A stretch of DNA of 49,984 nt from an uncultured Eubacterium sp. (GTDB lineage Bacteria; Bacillota; Clostridia; Lachnospirales; Lachnospiraceae): positions 1 to 49,984 of the forward strand of contig CATLIX010000022.1 in the NCBI GenBank assembly GCA_949959185.1. The letters run 5' to 3'. The stretch's first letter is position 1. Each line of letters starts with the position of its first letter. Shown one piece after another: positions 8,033-16,503 of this stretch. The position numbers and the translations under genes were made by a program. Under the pieces are notes generated by a model, which had not been told where the DNA came from, did not search any database, and was given only the letters and a program-made list of their open reading frames with translations.

Positions 8033-8941
8033 TTATCCTGATAATTCTTTCCTTTTTATCATAATCTGAACAGCCTGTTTCACATTCTGAATTTCCACCT
8101 CCCTGTGGGCCCCTCCGAACTCTCCGTCCAGAGTCCAGGGAATTTCCTCCAGGGACTTCAGGGCAATCCGGTCTGTTTTAAAGGTATATATCAAATCCGT
8201 ATCGTCAATGAGATTGGTCAGACTTCCGATAATTTCATTCAGTTCTATGGGATTTCTGGGCATACGGATTAAAGTGACCTCAAAAAGGCCGTCGTCCAGC
8301 TCCACATGTTTCCCGGTAATATTTTTGAATCCTCCGGCGGAGGTGGAATTGGTTACCATCCCGTAGATAAATTCGTCTTCAAAGGTCTGGCCCTCACAGG
8401 TGACCTGGAGATGGTAAGACTGGATACCGGGAATCCGTTTTACCCCTTCCAGCAGGTAGGCCAGATGGCCGATTCTGTTTTTCAGCTCCTGGCTTGTGGC
8501 ATAGGACACATCCGTAAACAGGCCGAAAGCCGCAATATAGACGAAATAATCTCCGTTAAAGCTGCCGATGTCACAGCCAAAGGGTTCTCCCTCCACTGCT
8601 ATCCTTGCGGCCTGCTCCATACTTTTGGGAATATCCAGGGAATTGGCAAAATCGTTGGTGCTGCCTGCGGGAATATATCCGATGGGTACTTTTTTCTCCC
8701 GTTTCATCATTCCAGTTACGGTTTCGTCCAGGGTACCGTCCCCGCCGCTGCAAACTACCAGGGCGTAAACGTCTTCCGCCTGCTCCACCAGCTCCATGGC
8801 GTCCTGAGGCTTCTGGGTGGGATAAATAGTCACTTCATATCCGCTCTTTACAAACTGGTCTGTGATTTCCGATAATTTATGCTTAATCTGCCCTTTTCCG
8901 GAAAAAGGGTTATATACAAACAGCAGTTTTTTTCTTTTCAT
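8033..8941 (-). CDS. Diacylglycerol/lipid kinase family protein (DagK/YegS type)
   Basis: 302 residues, the standard length of this soluble lipid kinase family, which phosphorylates diacylglycerol or related lipids from the cytoplasmic face. Seen: the N-terminal FVYNPFSGKGQ nucleotide loop, the catalytic-core motif CSGGDGTLDET (residues 65-75), IPAGSTNDFANSL, and a C-terminal domain with DDGLFEVTLIR and WTLDGEFGG. In Firmicutes DgkB recycles diacylglycerol released during lipoteichoic acid synthesis; that role fits but cannot be read from the sequence. It is the last gene of the hprK-to-crh cluster, 13 bp after crh. Confidence 0.9.
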   Translation of the reverse strand: MKRKKLLFVYNPFSGKGQIKHKLSEITDQFVKSGYEVTIYPTQKPQDAMELVEQAEDVYALVVCSGGDGTLDETVTGMMKREKKVPIGYIPAGSTNDFANSLDIPKSMEQAARIAVEGEPFGCDIGSFNGDYFVYIAAFGLFTDVSYATSQELKNRIGHLAYLLEGVKRIPGIQSYHLQVTCEGQTFEDEFIYGMVTNSTSAGGFKNITGKHVELDDGLFEVTLIRMPRNPIELNEIIGSLTNLIDDTDLIYTFKTDRIALKSLEEIPWTLDGEFGGAHREVEIQNVKQAVQIMIKRKELSG

Positions 8942-8954
8942 CGGAGCGCCTCCC

Positions 8955-9206
8955 TTAATCTTTCAGAAACTGCCGGACAGACTCCATGGCGTCTGCTTCC
9001 CGTTCTCCGTCTGTTGTCACCGTAATTTCCTCTCCTTCCGGAAGCCCCAGACTCATCATCCCCATCAGACTTCTGGCATTGATACGCTTTCCGTCTTTTT
9101 CCAGATAAACACTGCACGAATAGTAATTGGCCACCTGCACCAGTTCTGCCAGTATACGTGCATCCGCCCCATTTTTGATTCTTATTTTCATGGTTTCCCG
9201 CAGCAT
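8955..9206 (-). CDS. crh: HPr-like regulatory protein lacking the catalytic His (Crh-like)
   Basis: 83 residues with an HPr fold. Counted from the ATG at 9206 (AAGGAGG site, good spacing), the active-site position 15 is Asp instead of His (NGADARIL), so it cannot carry sugar phosphotransferase phosphate from enzyme I. Ser46 is kept in NARSLMGMMSLGL, the site phosphorylated by HPr kinase. This is the pattern of Bacillus Crh, a CcpA co-repressor, where residue 15 is Gln. As in Bacillus it follows whiA; hprK, encoding the expected kinase, lies in the same cluster. A regulatory role in carbon catabolite control is inferred. A PTS-active HPr would have to be encoded elsewhere. Confidence 0.85.
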   Translation of the reverse strand: MLRETMKIRIKNGADARILAELVQVANYYSCSVYLEKDGKRINARSLMGMMSLGLPEGEEITVTTDGEREADAMESVRQFLKD

Positions 9207-9223
9207 AGGCCTTCCTCCTTACT

Positions 9224-10204
9224 TTACGCAGGCGATTTTCCGCCCTGCATATTCTCACAATCTGTCTGTCTGTATTCTTCCGCCAGTTCGCATAATCTGC
9301 GAAGTCTGTGGTTCACCCCTGATTTTCCCACCGGCGGCTCCAGAAAAATTCCAAGTTCTTTTAAGGGAGCCTGGGGATACTGCAGGCGAATCAGAGCCAC
9401 TTCTCTTAAATTATCCGGCAGACTGTCCAGCCCTCTGGTATGCTTTATATAATTAATGTCCTCCACCTGGCGTACTGCCGCGCTGACCGTTTTATTGATA
9501 TTGGCCGTCTCGCAGTTCACCTGACGGTTGACGGAATTGCGCATTTCCTTGATAATCCGTACATTTTCCAGATTCATCAGGGCCACATGGGCCTCCATGA
9601 TATTCAGCATATCCACAATCTGGGCGCCTTCTTTCAGGTAGACCACATGATTTTTTTTGCGCATGACCACTTTGGCATCCATGTCAAAGCTGTTGATGAT
9701 TTCCATTAACTGTCCGGCCTTTTCTTCTCCGGTACAGACAATCTCGAAATGATAGGATTTCTCCGGGTCGCTCATGGAACCCGCGCTTAAAAATGCGCCT
9801 CGGATAAAGGCCCGGCGGCAGCAGGATTTCTGTACCAGAATTCCGTGCACCAGTTCTCTGGTACGGATATCCTCATTTTTCTCACTGCGCCATTTGACCG
9901 CCTGCAGTACCCTGCCGACTTTCTCCTGTCCGGACAGGGAAATCACGAAGGTTCTGCTTTTGTGAAGATAAATATTCTGCCGTACCGCAATCCGACAGGT
10001 GACCTGAAAAGTCTGTTTCATCAGGATAAAGTATTTCCGGGCCAGAGAAAGGTTCTCCGTGTACACTCTGAGAATGCTTTCTTCCTCTGTTTCTTCCAGC
10101 CTTCCCGCAAAGCTCAGAATAGCTGCAATTTCCGCAATCCGGCAATGTCTGCTCTTATGAATCTGGCGTGACAGTTCTTCTTTTACCTGACCGGAAAAAG
10201 ACAT
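9224..10204 (-). CDS. whiA: WhiA, DNA-binding regulator of cell division and sporulation
   Basis: 326 residues, normal length. WhiA proteins join a degenerate LAGLIDADG homing-endonuclease-like domain to a C-terminal helix-turn-helix. The N-terminal opening MSFSGQVKEELSR, the central RGAFLSAGSMSDPEKSYHFE and VVYLKEGAQIVDMLNIM, and the C-terminal ALIRLQYPQAPLKELGIFL with KSGVNHRLRRL are all characteristic. In actinobacteria it drives sporulation septation; in Bacillus it affects chromosome segregation and division. It sits between rapZ (15-bp gap) and the Crh-like gene (17-bp gap), the order seen widely in Firmicutes, and is almost surely co-transcribed with them. Confidence 0.97.
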   Translation of the reverse strand: MSFSGQVKEELSRQIHKSRHCRIAEIAAILSFAGRLEETEEESILRVYTENLSLARKYFILMKQTFQVTCRIAVRQNIYLHKSRTFVISLSGQEKVGRVLQAVKWRSEKNEDIRTRELVHGILVQKSCCRRAFIRGAFLSAGSMSDPEKSYHFEIVCTGEEKAGQLMEIINSFDMDAKVVMRKKNHVVYLKEGAQIVDMLNIMEAHVALMNLENVRIIKEMRNSVNRQVNCETANINKTVSAAVRQVEDINYIKHTRGLDSLPDNLREVALIRLQYPQAPLKELGIFLEPPVGKSGVNHRLRRLCELAEEYRQTDCENMQGGKSPA

Positions 10205-10219
10205 GTATCTCTCCTCCTG

Positions 10220-11095
10220 CTATTTTCCCCGCTGTCCATCCTTCTGGATGTCCCGGTGTTCAATTTTGATTCCAAAGGATTCCTGGTGCTTCAGTCTCTC
10301 GTACAGTCCGTTGGCAAGGGTCACAGACCTGTGTTTTCCTCCGGTGCAGCCTACGCTGATTACAAGCTGGGTCTTACCCTCGGTGATATAATGGGGAATC
10401 AGAAATCTCACCATGTCTTCCAGTTTATCCAGAAACTTTCCTGCTTCCGGGTACTGCATGACAAATTCCTGAATCTCTCTGGTGTTGCCTGTTTTGGCCC
10501 GCAGCCCTTCCACATAATAGGGATTGGGCAGAAACCGCACGTCAAACACCAGATCCGAATCTGTGGGGATTCCGTATTTGAAGCCAAAGGAAACAATCGT
10601 CACAAACAGATTCTTATAATCCTGATTCTTCACAAATATTTTTTCCAGCTCTGCTTTCAGCTCTCTGGTGAGCATATTGCTGGTATCCAGAATGTAATCC
10701 GCCTGTTTCCTCAGAAATTCCAGACGCATCCGCTCTTTCTGAATTCCTTTGTCCACCCGCTCCCCTCCTGCCAGAGGATGGGTACGCCGGGTTTCCTTAT
10801 AACGCTTCACCAGCACCTGGTCTGTGGAATCCAGATAGAGAATATCAAAAGATGTTCCTGCCTGGCGAAGCCTGTCCAGAACATTCTGCAGTTCATCCAG
10901 TGACTGGCCGCTGCGGATATCCACCCCCAGGGCCACTTTCTGCAGCTCTGCCCCCGGCACGTCCGCAAGCTCCGCAAATTTCTCAAGAAGGGCAATCGGA
11001 AGATTATCCACACAAAAATACCCGATATCCTCCATCACTTTCAGAGCCGTACTTTTTCCTGCTCCGGACATCCCTGTCAAAATCACAAATTTCAC
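10220..11095 (-). CDS. rapZ: RapZ/YvcJ nucleotide-binding protein
   Basis: 291 residues. The Walker A loop GMSGAGKS is at residues 8-15, followed by DIGYFCVDNLP and a C-terminal domain with ISVGCTGGKHRSVTLA, the conserved Cys/His motif of the family. In E. coli RapZ brings RNase E to the small RNA GlmZ and so controls glucosamine-6-phosphate synthesis; in Bacillus YvcJ binds nucleotides and affects competence. The Firmicute role is less clear. It follows murB by 23 bp and precedes whiA. The yvcK gene often found between rapZ and whiA is absent here. Confidence 0.96.
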   Translation of the reverse strand: MKFVILTGMSGAGKSTALKVMEDIGYFCVDNLPIALLEKFAELADVPGAELQKVALGVDIRSGQSLDELQNVLDRLRQAGTSFDILYLDSTDQVLVKRYKETRRTHPLAGGERVDKGIQKERMRLEFLRKQADYILDTSNMLTRELKAELEKIFVKNQDYKNLFVTIVSFGFKYGIPTDSDLVFDVRFLPNPYYVEGLRAKTGNTREIQEFVMQYPEAGKFLDKLEDMVRFLIPHYITEGKTQLVISVGCTGGKHRSVTLANGLYERLKHQESFGIKIEHRDIQKDGQRGK

Positions 11096-11118
11096 TGCTT
11101 ATCCTCCTTAATATCCCC

Positions 11119-12030
11119 TTAAAATTCCCCTGTAAACCTGACTTCCGGCTCCAGGCGCACCCCGGTTCTGGCTTCCACCCTGTCCTGTACGTCCCGGATT
11201 AACTGCCGGATATCCCCGGCCGTTGCCTGGCCCCGGTTGATGACAAATCCGCAGTGCTTTTCGGACACCTGGGCGCCGCCCACCTGATAGCCCCGAAGTC
11301 CCGCATCCTGGATGAGTTTTCCTGCAAAATACCCTTCCGGCCGCTTAAAGGTGCTTCCGGCGCTGGGGTATTCCAGAGGCTGTTTTGCGAATCTCTGTTC
11401 CTTCAGTTCCGCCATCTGCTGCCGGATGGCTTCCCCATTCCCTTTCTGAAGTTCCAGCTCTGCCTCCAGTACAATATAGCGGTTTTCCGGAATACAGCTA
11501 TGGCGGTATCCCAAATCCAGTTCTGCCAGGCTTAGTTCTTTTTCCTGCCCTTCCGGAGTGAGCACCGTTACTTTTCTCAGTATCTGCTTCATTTCTCCCC
11601 CGTAGGCTCCCGCATTCATAACCACTGCTCCGCCGATACTGCCGGGGATTCCTGAGGCAAACTCCATGCCGGTAAGTTCCTGGCGGGCTGCCTGCAGGGC
11701 CACTGCTGACAGCATCGCCCCTGCTTCTGCCCGAACGACGGTACCCTCCACGGTAATATGTTCCGCCATTTTACCCAGTTCCATCACCAGGCCCCGGACG
11801 CCCTTATCCCCCACCAGCAGATTGCTGCCGTTCCCTTTCACCATCCAGGGAATTTCAAACTCTCTGCACAGTGCAGCCACCGGCTCTATCTGCTCTCTTC
11901 CGGGACGCACATAGTAATCGGCCGGGCCTCCCACGCGAAAGGTAATGTGCCTGCTCATGGGTTCCTGTATGCTGTACTGTTCTTCCCCCAGTATCTTCCG
12001 TAACTGTTCTGAAAAAATCTCGTTTAACAT
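11119..12030 (-). CDS. murB: UDP-N-acetylenolpyruvoylglucosamine reductase
   Basis: 303 residues, the short type II form typical of Firmicutes. This FAD enzyme uses NADPH to reduce enolpyruvyl-UDP-GlcNAc to UDP-MurNAc, an early peptidoglycan step in the cytoplasm. Visible: TFRVGGPADYY, the FAD-binding GNGSNLLVGDKG, GIPGSIGGAVVMNAGAYGGE, GYRHSCIPE, and the closing YPSAGSTFKRPEG carrying the catalytic Ser. Its ATG touches the stop codon of the M18 peptidase gene (no gap), so the two are translationally linked. Confidence 0.97.
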   Translation of the reverse strand: MLNEIFSEQLRKILGEEQYSIQEPMSRHITFRVGGPADYYVRPGREQIEPVAALCREFEIPWMVKGNGSNLLVGDKGVRGLVMELGKMAEHITVEGTVVRAEAGAMLSAVALQAARQELTGMEFASGIPGSIGGAVVMNAGAYGGEMKQILRKVTVLTPEGQEKELSLAELDLGYRHSCIPENRYIVLEAELELQKGNGEAIRQQMAELKEQRFAKQPLEYPSAGSTFKRPEGYFAGKLIQDAGLRGYQVGGAQVSEKHCGFVINRGQATAGDIRQLIRDVQDRVEARTGVRLEPEVRFTGEF

Positions 12031-13425
12031 TTACGCCTCTTTCAAAAATGCCGTATAGCCTCGTTTTGCTTCATATAAATCCACTTTGCTGATGATTTCC
12101 CAGGGAGCGTGCATGTTCAGCACAGCCACGCCGCTGTCAATCACAGACATATTATAATTTGCCAGAATATAGGCGATGGTTCCGCCGCCGCCCTGGTCTA
12201 CCTTTCCAAGCTCTGAAGTCTGGAAAGATACGTCGTTGTCATCCATAATCTTCCGCAGCTCTGCCATGTATTCGGGATTGGCGTCGTTGGAGCCTCCTTT
12301 TCCTCTGGAGCCTGTGTACTTGTTGAACACCAGTCCGTTTCCGAAGTATGCGCAGTTTTTCTTCTCCATAACAGAGGCATACAGGGGGTCGTAAGCCGCG
12401 CTTACGTCGGAAGAAAGGACTTTGGAGCTGCTCATGGCCCGGTTGAATGTAATCTGGTTGTAACCGCCCATCTGATTCATAATTTCCGCTACCGTATAGG
12501 CAAAAAACTGAGACTGCATACCCGTAGCTCCCACGCTTCCGATTTCTTCCTTATCTACCAGCAGGCAGACTCCTGTTTTTTCGCATACGCCTGCTTCCAG
12601 AAGGGCTGCAAAGGAAGGATATGCGCATACTCTGTCATCATGGCCGTAGCCCATAATCATGCTGCGGTCAAACCCGTAGTCTCTGGCTTTTCCGGCGGGA
12701 ACCACTTCGATTTCCGCTGACAGGAAATCATCTTCTTCTATATTATACTGTTCTTTCAGAATATTCAGTACATTTGCCTTGACAGTTTCTTTGGCTTTTT
12801 CCTTATCTTCTTCTTTTTCAAAGGGAATACTGCCCACCAGCACATCCAGATTTTCCCCTTCTATGACTTTGGCAGCTTTTTTCTCAAGCTGGTCTGCGGC
12901 CAGATGAATCAGCAGGTCGCTGACACCGAATACAGGATCTTCGTCTTTTTCCCCTACATTGACGATTACTTTTGTGCCGTCTTTCTTCACAATCACTCCA
13001 TGAAGGGCCAGGGGCAAAGCCACCCACTGATACTTTTTCACGCCTCCATAGTAATGGGTATCCAGAAGGGCCAGCTCCGTATCTTCATAGAGGGGTACCT
13101 GTTTTAAATCCAGTCTCGGCGAGTCAATATGAGCTCCCAGGATATTCATGCCCTGTTCCAGAGGCTGTTTTCCGATGACGAACAGCGCCAGCAGTTTACC
13201 CATATTTTCCGCATATATTCTGTCCCCGGTTTTGATGGTCCGGCCGGAGGCCAGAATATCCTTTAAATCCTCGAATCCTGCTGCCTTCGCCTGAGCCACC
13301 AGCTCTGTCACGCATTCCCGCTCTGTTTTACAGTCTGAAATGAATTTTCTGTACTGTTCTCCGAAAGCAAATACTGCTTCCCGTTCCCCTTCCGGGTATT
13401 TCTTCCATGCATTTTTTCTTTCCAT
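12031..13425 (-). CDS. M18-family aminopeptidase
   Basis: 464 residues, the usual size for the M18 zinc aminopeptidases, cytoplasmic oligomers that remove N-terminal residues (often acidic) from peptides. Visible metal-site motifs are LGAHIDSPRLDLKQ, the carboxylate motif LLVDKEEIGSVGATG and MGYGHDDRVCAYPS, plus the C-terminal DSGVAVLNMHAPWEI with a further His ligand. A GGAGG site precedes the ATG at 13425. It ends at the murB start codon, and lies about 100 bp after hprK. Its tie to cell-wall and carbon-control genes may be simple operon sharing; peptide turnover is the likely job. Confidence 0.93.
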   Translation of the reverse strand: MERKNAWKKYPEGEREAVFAFGEQYRKFISDCKTERECVTELVAQAKAAGFEDLKDILASGRTIKTGDRIYAENMGKLLALFVIGKQPLEQGMNILGAHIDSPRLDLKQVPLYEDTELALLDTHYYGGVKKYQWVALPLALHGVIVKKDGTKVIVNVGEKDEDPVFGVSDLLIHLAADQLEKKAAKVIEGENLDVLVGSIPFEKEEDKEKAKETVKANVLNILKEQYNIEEDDFLSAEIEVVPAGKARDYGFDRSMIMGYGHDDRVCAYPSFAALLEAGVCEKTGVCLLVDKEEIGSVGATGMQSQFFAYTVAEIMNQMGGYNQITFNRAMSSSKVLSSDVSAAYDPLYASVMEKKNCAYFGNGLVFNKYTGSRGKGGSNDANPEYMAELRKIMDDNDVSFQTSELGKVDQGGGGTIAYILANYNMSVIDSGVAVLNMHAPWEIISKVDLYEAKRGYTAFLKEA

Positions 13426-13523
13426 TGTCTGTTCCTCCTGTTCACTCTGATGATTCCCTTCACGGGCAGTTACTCTGAATCAGCCTTCGCCTGCCTCGCT
13501 CTCCGGCAGCCGGTTGTGCCGCA

Positions 13524-14471
13524 TCAGTCCTCTTCTTCCTCATCTTCTGACTTCTGCAGGTTTTCCTGTACCCGGCGGTACAGTTCTTTCGCCGCATTGT
13601 AGCCCATCTTTTTCTGTCTGTGGTTTACCGCCGCAGACTCGCAGATGACAGCCAGATTACGTCCGGGGCGGATAGGCAGAGAGTGGCATACCACCTTATT
13701 GCCGAGAAATTCCGTATATTCCTCCTCCAGTCCCAGACGGTCATATTCGTTTTCTTTCTTCCAGTCTTCCAGTTTGATTACCAAATCTATATTCTGTTTC
13801 TCTTTCACACATTCCACGCCAAACAGAGTCTTCACATCAATAATGCCCACGCCCCGCAGCTCAATAAAATATCTGGTAATATCCGGCGCCGTTCCCACCA
13901 GCGTATGCTTGTTAATCTTGCGGATTTCCACCACATCGTCGCTGACCAGACGATGGCCTCTGCGAATCAGTTCCAGGGCGGCCTCGCTTTTACCTATTCC
14001 GCTCTCTCCCATAATCAGCAGTCCTTCTCCGTATACGTCCACCAGCACGCCGTGAATGGAAATACAGGGCGCCAGCGCTTCTCCCAGATAATAAATCAGC
14101 TCTGCCATAAATGCAGAAGTACCGTAATCTGTGGAAAGCACCGGAGTATCATGCTCCGTTGCAATCTGCAGAAGGTCTCCGTCCGGCTCCAGATTCCGGC
14201 TGAAAATGACGCAGGGTACGTTGTGAGAAAAGAATTTCCGATATAAATCCAGTTTTTCTTCCCGGTCCAGTTTCTGCATATAGGTGTGCTCCACCATGCC
14301 CACGATCTCCACTCTGCTCTTTTCAAAATAATCAAAATATCCTGCTAACTGCAATGCCGGACGGTTTACTTCGGCGGTTGTCACCTTGCGCTTCTTAATA
14401 TCCACTTCCGGATTCAGTACCTTCAGATTCATCTTTTCCACTATTTTTTTCACGCTTACACCGTTCATCAT
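13524..14471 (-). CDS. hprK: HPr kinase/phosphorylase
   Basis: 315 residues. HprK phosphorylates Ser46 of HPr or Crh when ATP and fructose-1,6-bisphosphate are high and removes the phosphate when inorganic phosphate rises, setting carbon catabolite repression. The P-loop MGESGIGKS (residues 154-162) and the family signature RGVGIIDVKTLFGVE are intact, and the C-terminus ends in a run of Glu/Asp. Two adjacent ATG codons exist; the second (14468) is better spaced from the AAGGAG site. Its likely targets include the product of the Crh-like gene five genes downstream. A good promoter lies upstream (14538-14566). Confidence 0.97.
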   Translation of the reverse strand: MMNGVSVKKIVEKMNLKVLNPEVDIKKRKVTTAEVNRPALQLAGYFDYFEKSRVEIVGMVEHTYMQKLDREEKLDLYRKFFSHNVPCVIFSRNLEPDGDLLQIATEHDTPVLSTDYGTSAFMAELIYYLGEALAPCISIHGVLVDVYGEGLLIMGESGIGKSEAALELIRRGHRLVSDDVVEIRKINKHTLVGTAPDITRYFIELRGVGIIDVKTLFGVECVKEKQNIDLVIKLEDWKKENEYDRLGLEEEYTEFLGNKVVCHSLPIRPGRNLAVICESAAVNHRQKKMGYNAAKELYRRVQENLQKSEDEEEED

Positions 14472-14537
14472 ATCTCCTTTTCTCCGGTTCTTCCGGCAGT
14501 AAATCTTTTCCTGTTACAGACAGAACTCCGTACGCAT

Positions 14538-14566
14538 ATTTTATCACAGATGATGCTCTCCTTCAA
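14538..14566 (-). promoter_or_regulatory. Promoter of hprK and the downstream cluster
   Basis: TTGAAG (14561-14566) and TAAAAT (14538-14543) are separated by exactly 17 bp, about 70 nt before the hprK start. It is a convincing sigma-A type promoter for the hprK to crh run of genes. Confidence 0.65.
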
Positions 14567-14576
14567 CTGACCTGGC

Positions 14577-14615
14577 TACTTTAGCGGGTGAAGTAAACAG
14601 TAACAACTGCGCATT
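14577..14615. repeat. Partial intergenic repeat, copy F
   Basis: TACTTTAG, ACAGTAAC (14597-14604) and TGCGCAT occur here within 40 bp. The same words occur in the copies at 26936-27063 and 47540-47660, but in different order, so this looks like a degraded relative. Confidence 0.35.
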
Positions 14616-14620
14616 CTGGT

Positions 14621-14656
14621 TTTTCATTCTACAGAGTTTTTCCTGTAGAATGAAAA
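14621..14656 (-). other. Hairpin overlapping the uvrC stop codon
   Basis: A perfect 14-bp inverted repeat (TTTTCATTCTACAG at 14621-14634 with 14643-14656) surrounds the uvrC stop at 14629. On the minus strand no T run follows it, so it may act as a 3' RNA-stabilising stem or a weak terminator. Confidence 0.5.
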
Positions 14657-16503
14657 AAATCATAAACCTCCTGTGCCGCCTGCTGATTCATGGAAGGAAG
14701 TTCCGCCAGCGTCTCCACATCTGCTTCCCGTATGGCATCCAGTGAAAGGAATGCCTTCATCAGGGCCTTTCTTCTGGCCGCCCCAATTCCCGGAATGTCA
14801 TCCAGCACAGAATGCACCTGCTCTTTGCTTCTCAGGGACCGGTGATATTCAATGGCAAACCGGTGAGCTTCATCCTGGATTCTGGTAATCAGCTTAAATC
14901 CTTCGCCGTGCCTGTCAATGGGAATCTCTTTATTCTGATAGTATAACCCGCGGGTGCGGTGATTATCATCTTTTACCATACCGCATACGGGAATATGCAG
15001 TCCAAGCTCCCCCAGCACCTTAAGAGCCACATTCACCTGCCCTTTTCCTCCGTCCATCATAATCAAATCGGGAAACCGGGTAAAGCTGCCGTATTCATGT
15101 TCCAGCGCCCGCTCTTTCATTTCTTTCTGTTCTTTCATTCCATGGGAAAACCGTCTTGTAAGCACTTCATACATGGAACCGTAATCATCGGGCCCTGTTA
15201 CGGTACGCAGTTTGAATTTCCGGTAATCGCTGCGTTTGGGCTTCCCCTTTTCATAAACCACCATGGAGCCCACGGTTTCGAATCCGTTGATATTGGAAAT
15301 GTCAAATGCTTCCACCCGCTTCAGTTCTTCTAACTCCAGCAGTTTTCCGATTTCCCTCAGAGCGCCGATGGTTCTTCCTTCTTCCCGCCGGATTTTCTCC
15401 TTATCCTGGGATAATACCATGGAAGCGTTCTGAGCCGCCAGCTCCACCAGCTTCTCTCTGGTGCCCTTTTTGGGAACCCGGACGTAAACTTTCTGTCCCC
15501 GTTTCTGACTCAGCCACTCCTCTATCACTTCGGATTCTTCTATTTCCTCCTGAAGCATCAGCTCTCTGGGTATAAAAGGTGTTCCGGCATAGAACTGTTT
15601 CAGAAATGTGGCCATCACCTGGGGCCTGGTATCCTCGCTTCCCACATTCACATGGAAATGGTCCCTGCCAATCAGCTTACCGTCCCGCACAAAAAATACC
15701 TGAACCACCGCGTCCTCTCCGTCCGAGGCCATGGCGATAATATCCCTGTCCTCTCCGTCCGAACTGGTAATCTTCTGTTTCTGGGCAATCTGTTTTACTG
15801 CTTTTAAAAGCTCCCGGTACTCAATGGCTTTTTCAAAATTCATATTTTCAGAGGCCGCCTGCATTTTTTCTTCCAGCTCTTTCAGTACCGGCTGGTAATT
15901 TCCATTGAGAAATTCTATCACCCGGCGAATCTGCTCCCGGTATTCTTCTTTGCTCACATTCCCCTGACAGGGAGCCATACACTGGTGGATATGATAATTC
16001 AGACAGGGCCTCTCTTTTCCGATGTCCTTGGGCAGAGACCGGCTGCAGGTCCGCAGAGAATATATCTTCTGAATCAGTTCTATGGTGTCCTTTACCGCGC
16101 CCGCGCTGGTATAAGGCCCGAAATACCGGGATTTGTCTTTTTTCATCTGACGTGAAAAGAGGACTCTGGGAAAATCCTCTCCCAGCGTCACTCTGATATA
16201 AGGGTATGTTTTATCATCCCTCAGCATGGTATTATATTTGGGCCGATGCTCCTTGATAAGATTGCATTCCAGAATCAGCGCTTCCAGCTCGGAATCGGTG
16301 ATGATGTATTCAAACCGCTCAATCTGTCTCACCATCTGCTCCTTTTTCAGTCCCTCATTATGGCTGGGACGGAAATACTGGCGCACCCGATTCCGCAGGC
16401 TGACTGCCTTTCCAATGTAAATAATCGTATCCTTCGCATCGTGCATAATGTACACTCCCGGCTTTTGAGGGAGTTTTTTCAGTTCTTCCTGAATATCAAA
16501 CAT
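14629..16503 (-). CDS. uvrC: UvrABC system protein C, excinuclease subunit
   Basis: 624 residues, the usual length. UvrC makes both incisions around bulky DNA lesions in nucleotide excision repair with UvrA and UvrB. Visible in order: GIY-YIG nuclease domain ([18 protein letters not shown], residues 16-33), a four-Cys region ([18 protein letters not shown] then CMAPC), a UVR domain near 200-235, the RNase H-like second nuclease with [20 protein letters not shown] and [10 protein letters not shown], and a C-terminal helix-hairpin-helix ([16 protein letters not shown]). The ATG overlaps the ftsH stop by one base (TAATG), so it is translated by coupling to ftsH. This ftsH-uvrC pairing looks like operon chance rather than shared function. 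Confidence 0.97.
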   Translation of the reverse strand: MFDIQEELKKLPQKPGVYIMHDAKDTIIYIGKAVSLRNRVRQYFRPSHNEGLKKEQMVRQIERFEYIITDSELEALILECNLIKEHRPKYNTMLRDDKTYPYIRVTLGEDFPRVLFSRQMKKDKSRYFGPYTSAGAVKDTIELIQKIYSLRTCSRSLPKDIGKERPCLNYHIHQCMAPCQGNVSKEEYREQIRRVIEFLNGNYQPVLKELEEKMQAASENMNFEKAIEYRELLKAVKQIAQKQKITSSDGEDRDIIAMASDGEDAVVQVFFVRDGKLIGRDHFHVNVGSEDTRPQVMATFLKQFYAGTPFIPRELMLQEEIEESEVIEEWLSQKRGQKVYVRVPKKGTREKLVELAAQNASMVLSQDKEKIRREEGRTIGALREIGKLLELEELKRVEAFDISNINGFETVGSMVVYEKGKPKRSDYRKFKLRTVTGPDDYGSMYEVLTRRFSHGMKEQKEMKERALEHEYGSFTRFPDLIMMDGGKGQVNVALKVLGELGLHIPVCGMVKDDNHRTRGLYYQNKEIPIDRHGEGFKLITRIQDEAHRFAIEYHRSLRSKEQVHSVLDDIPGIGAARRKALMKAFLSLDAIREADVETLAELPSMNQQAAQEVYDFFHSTGKTL

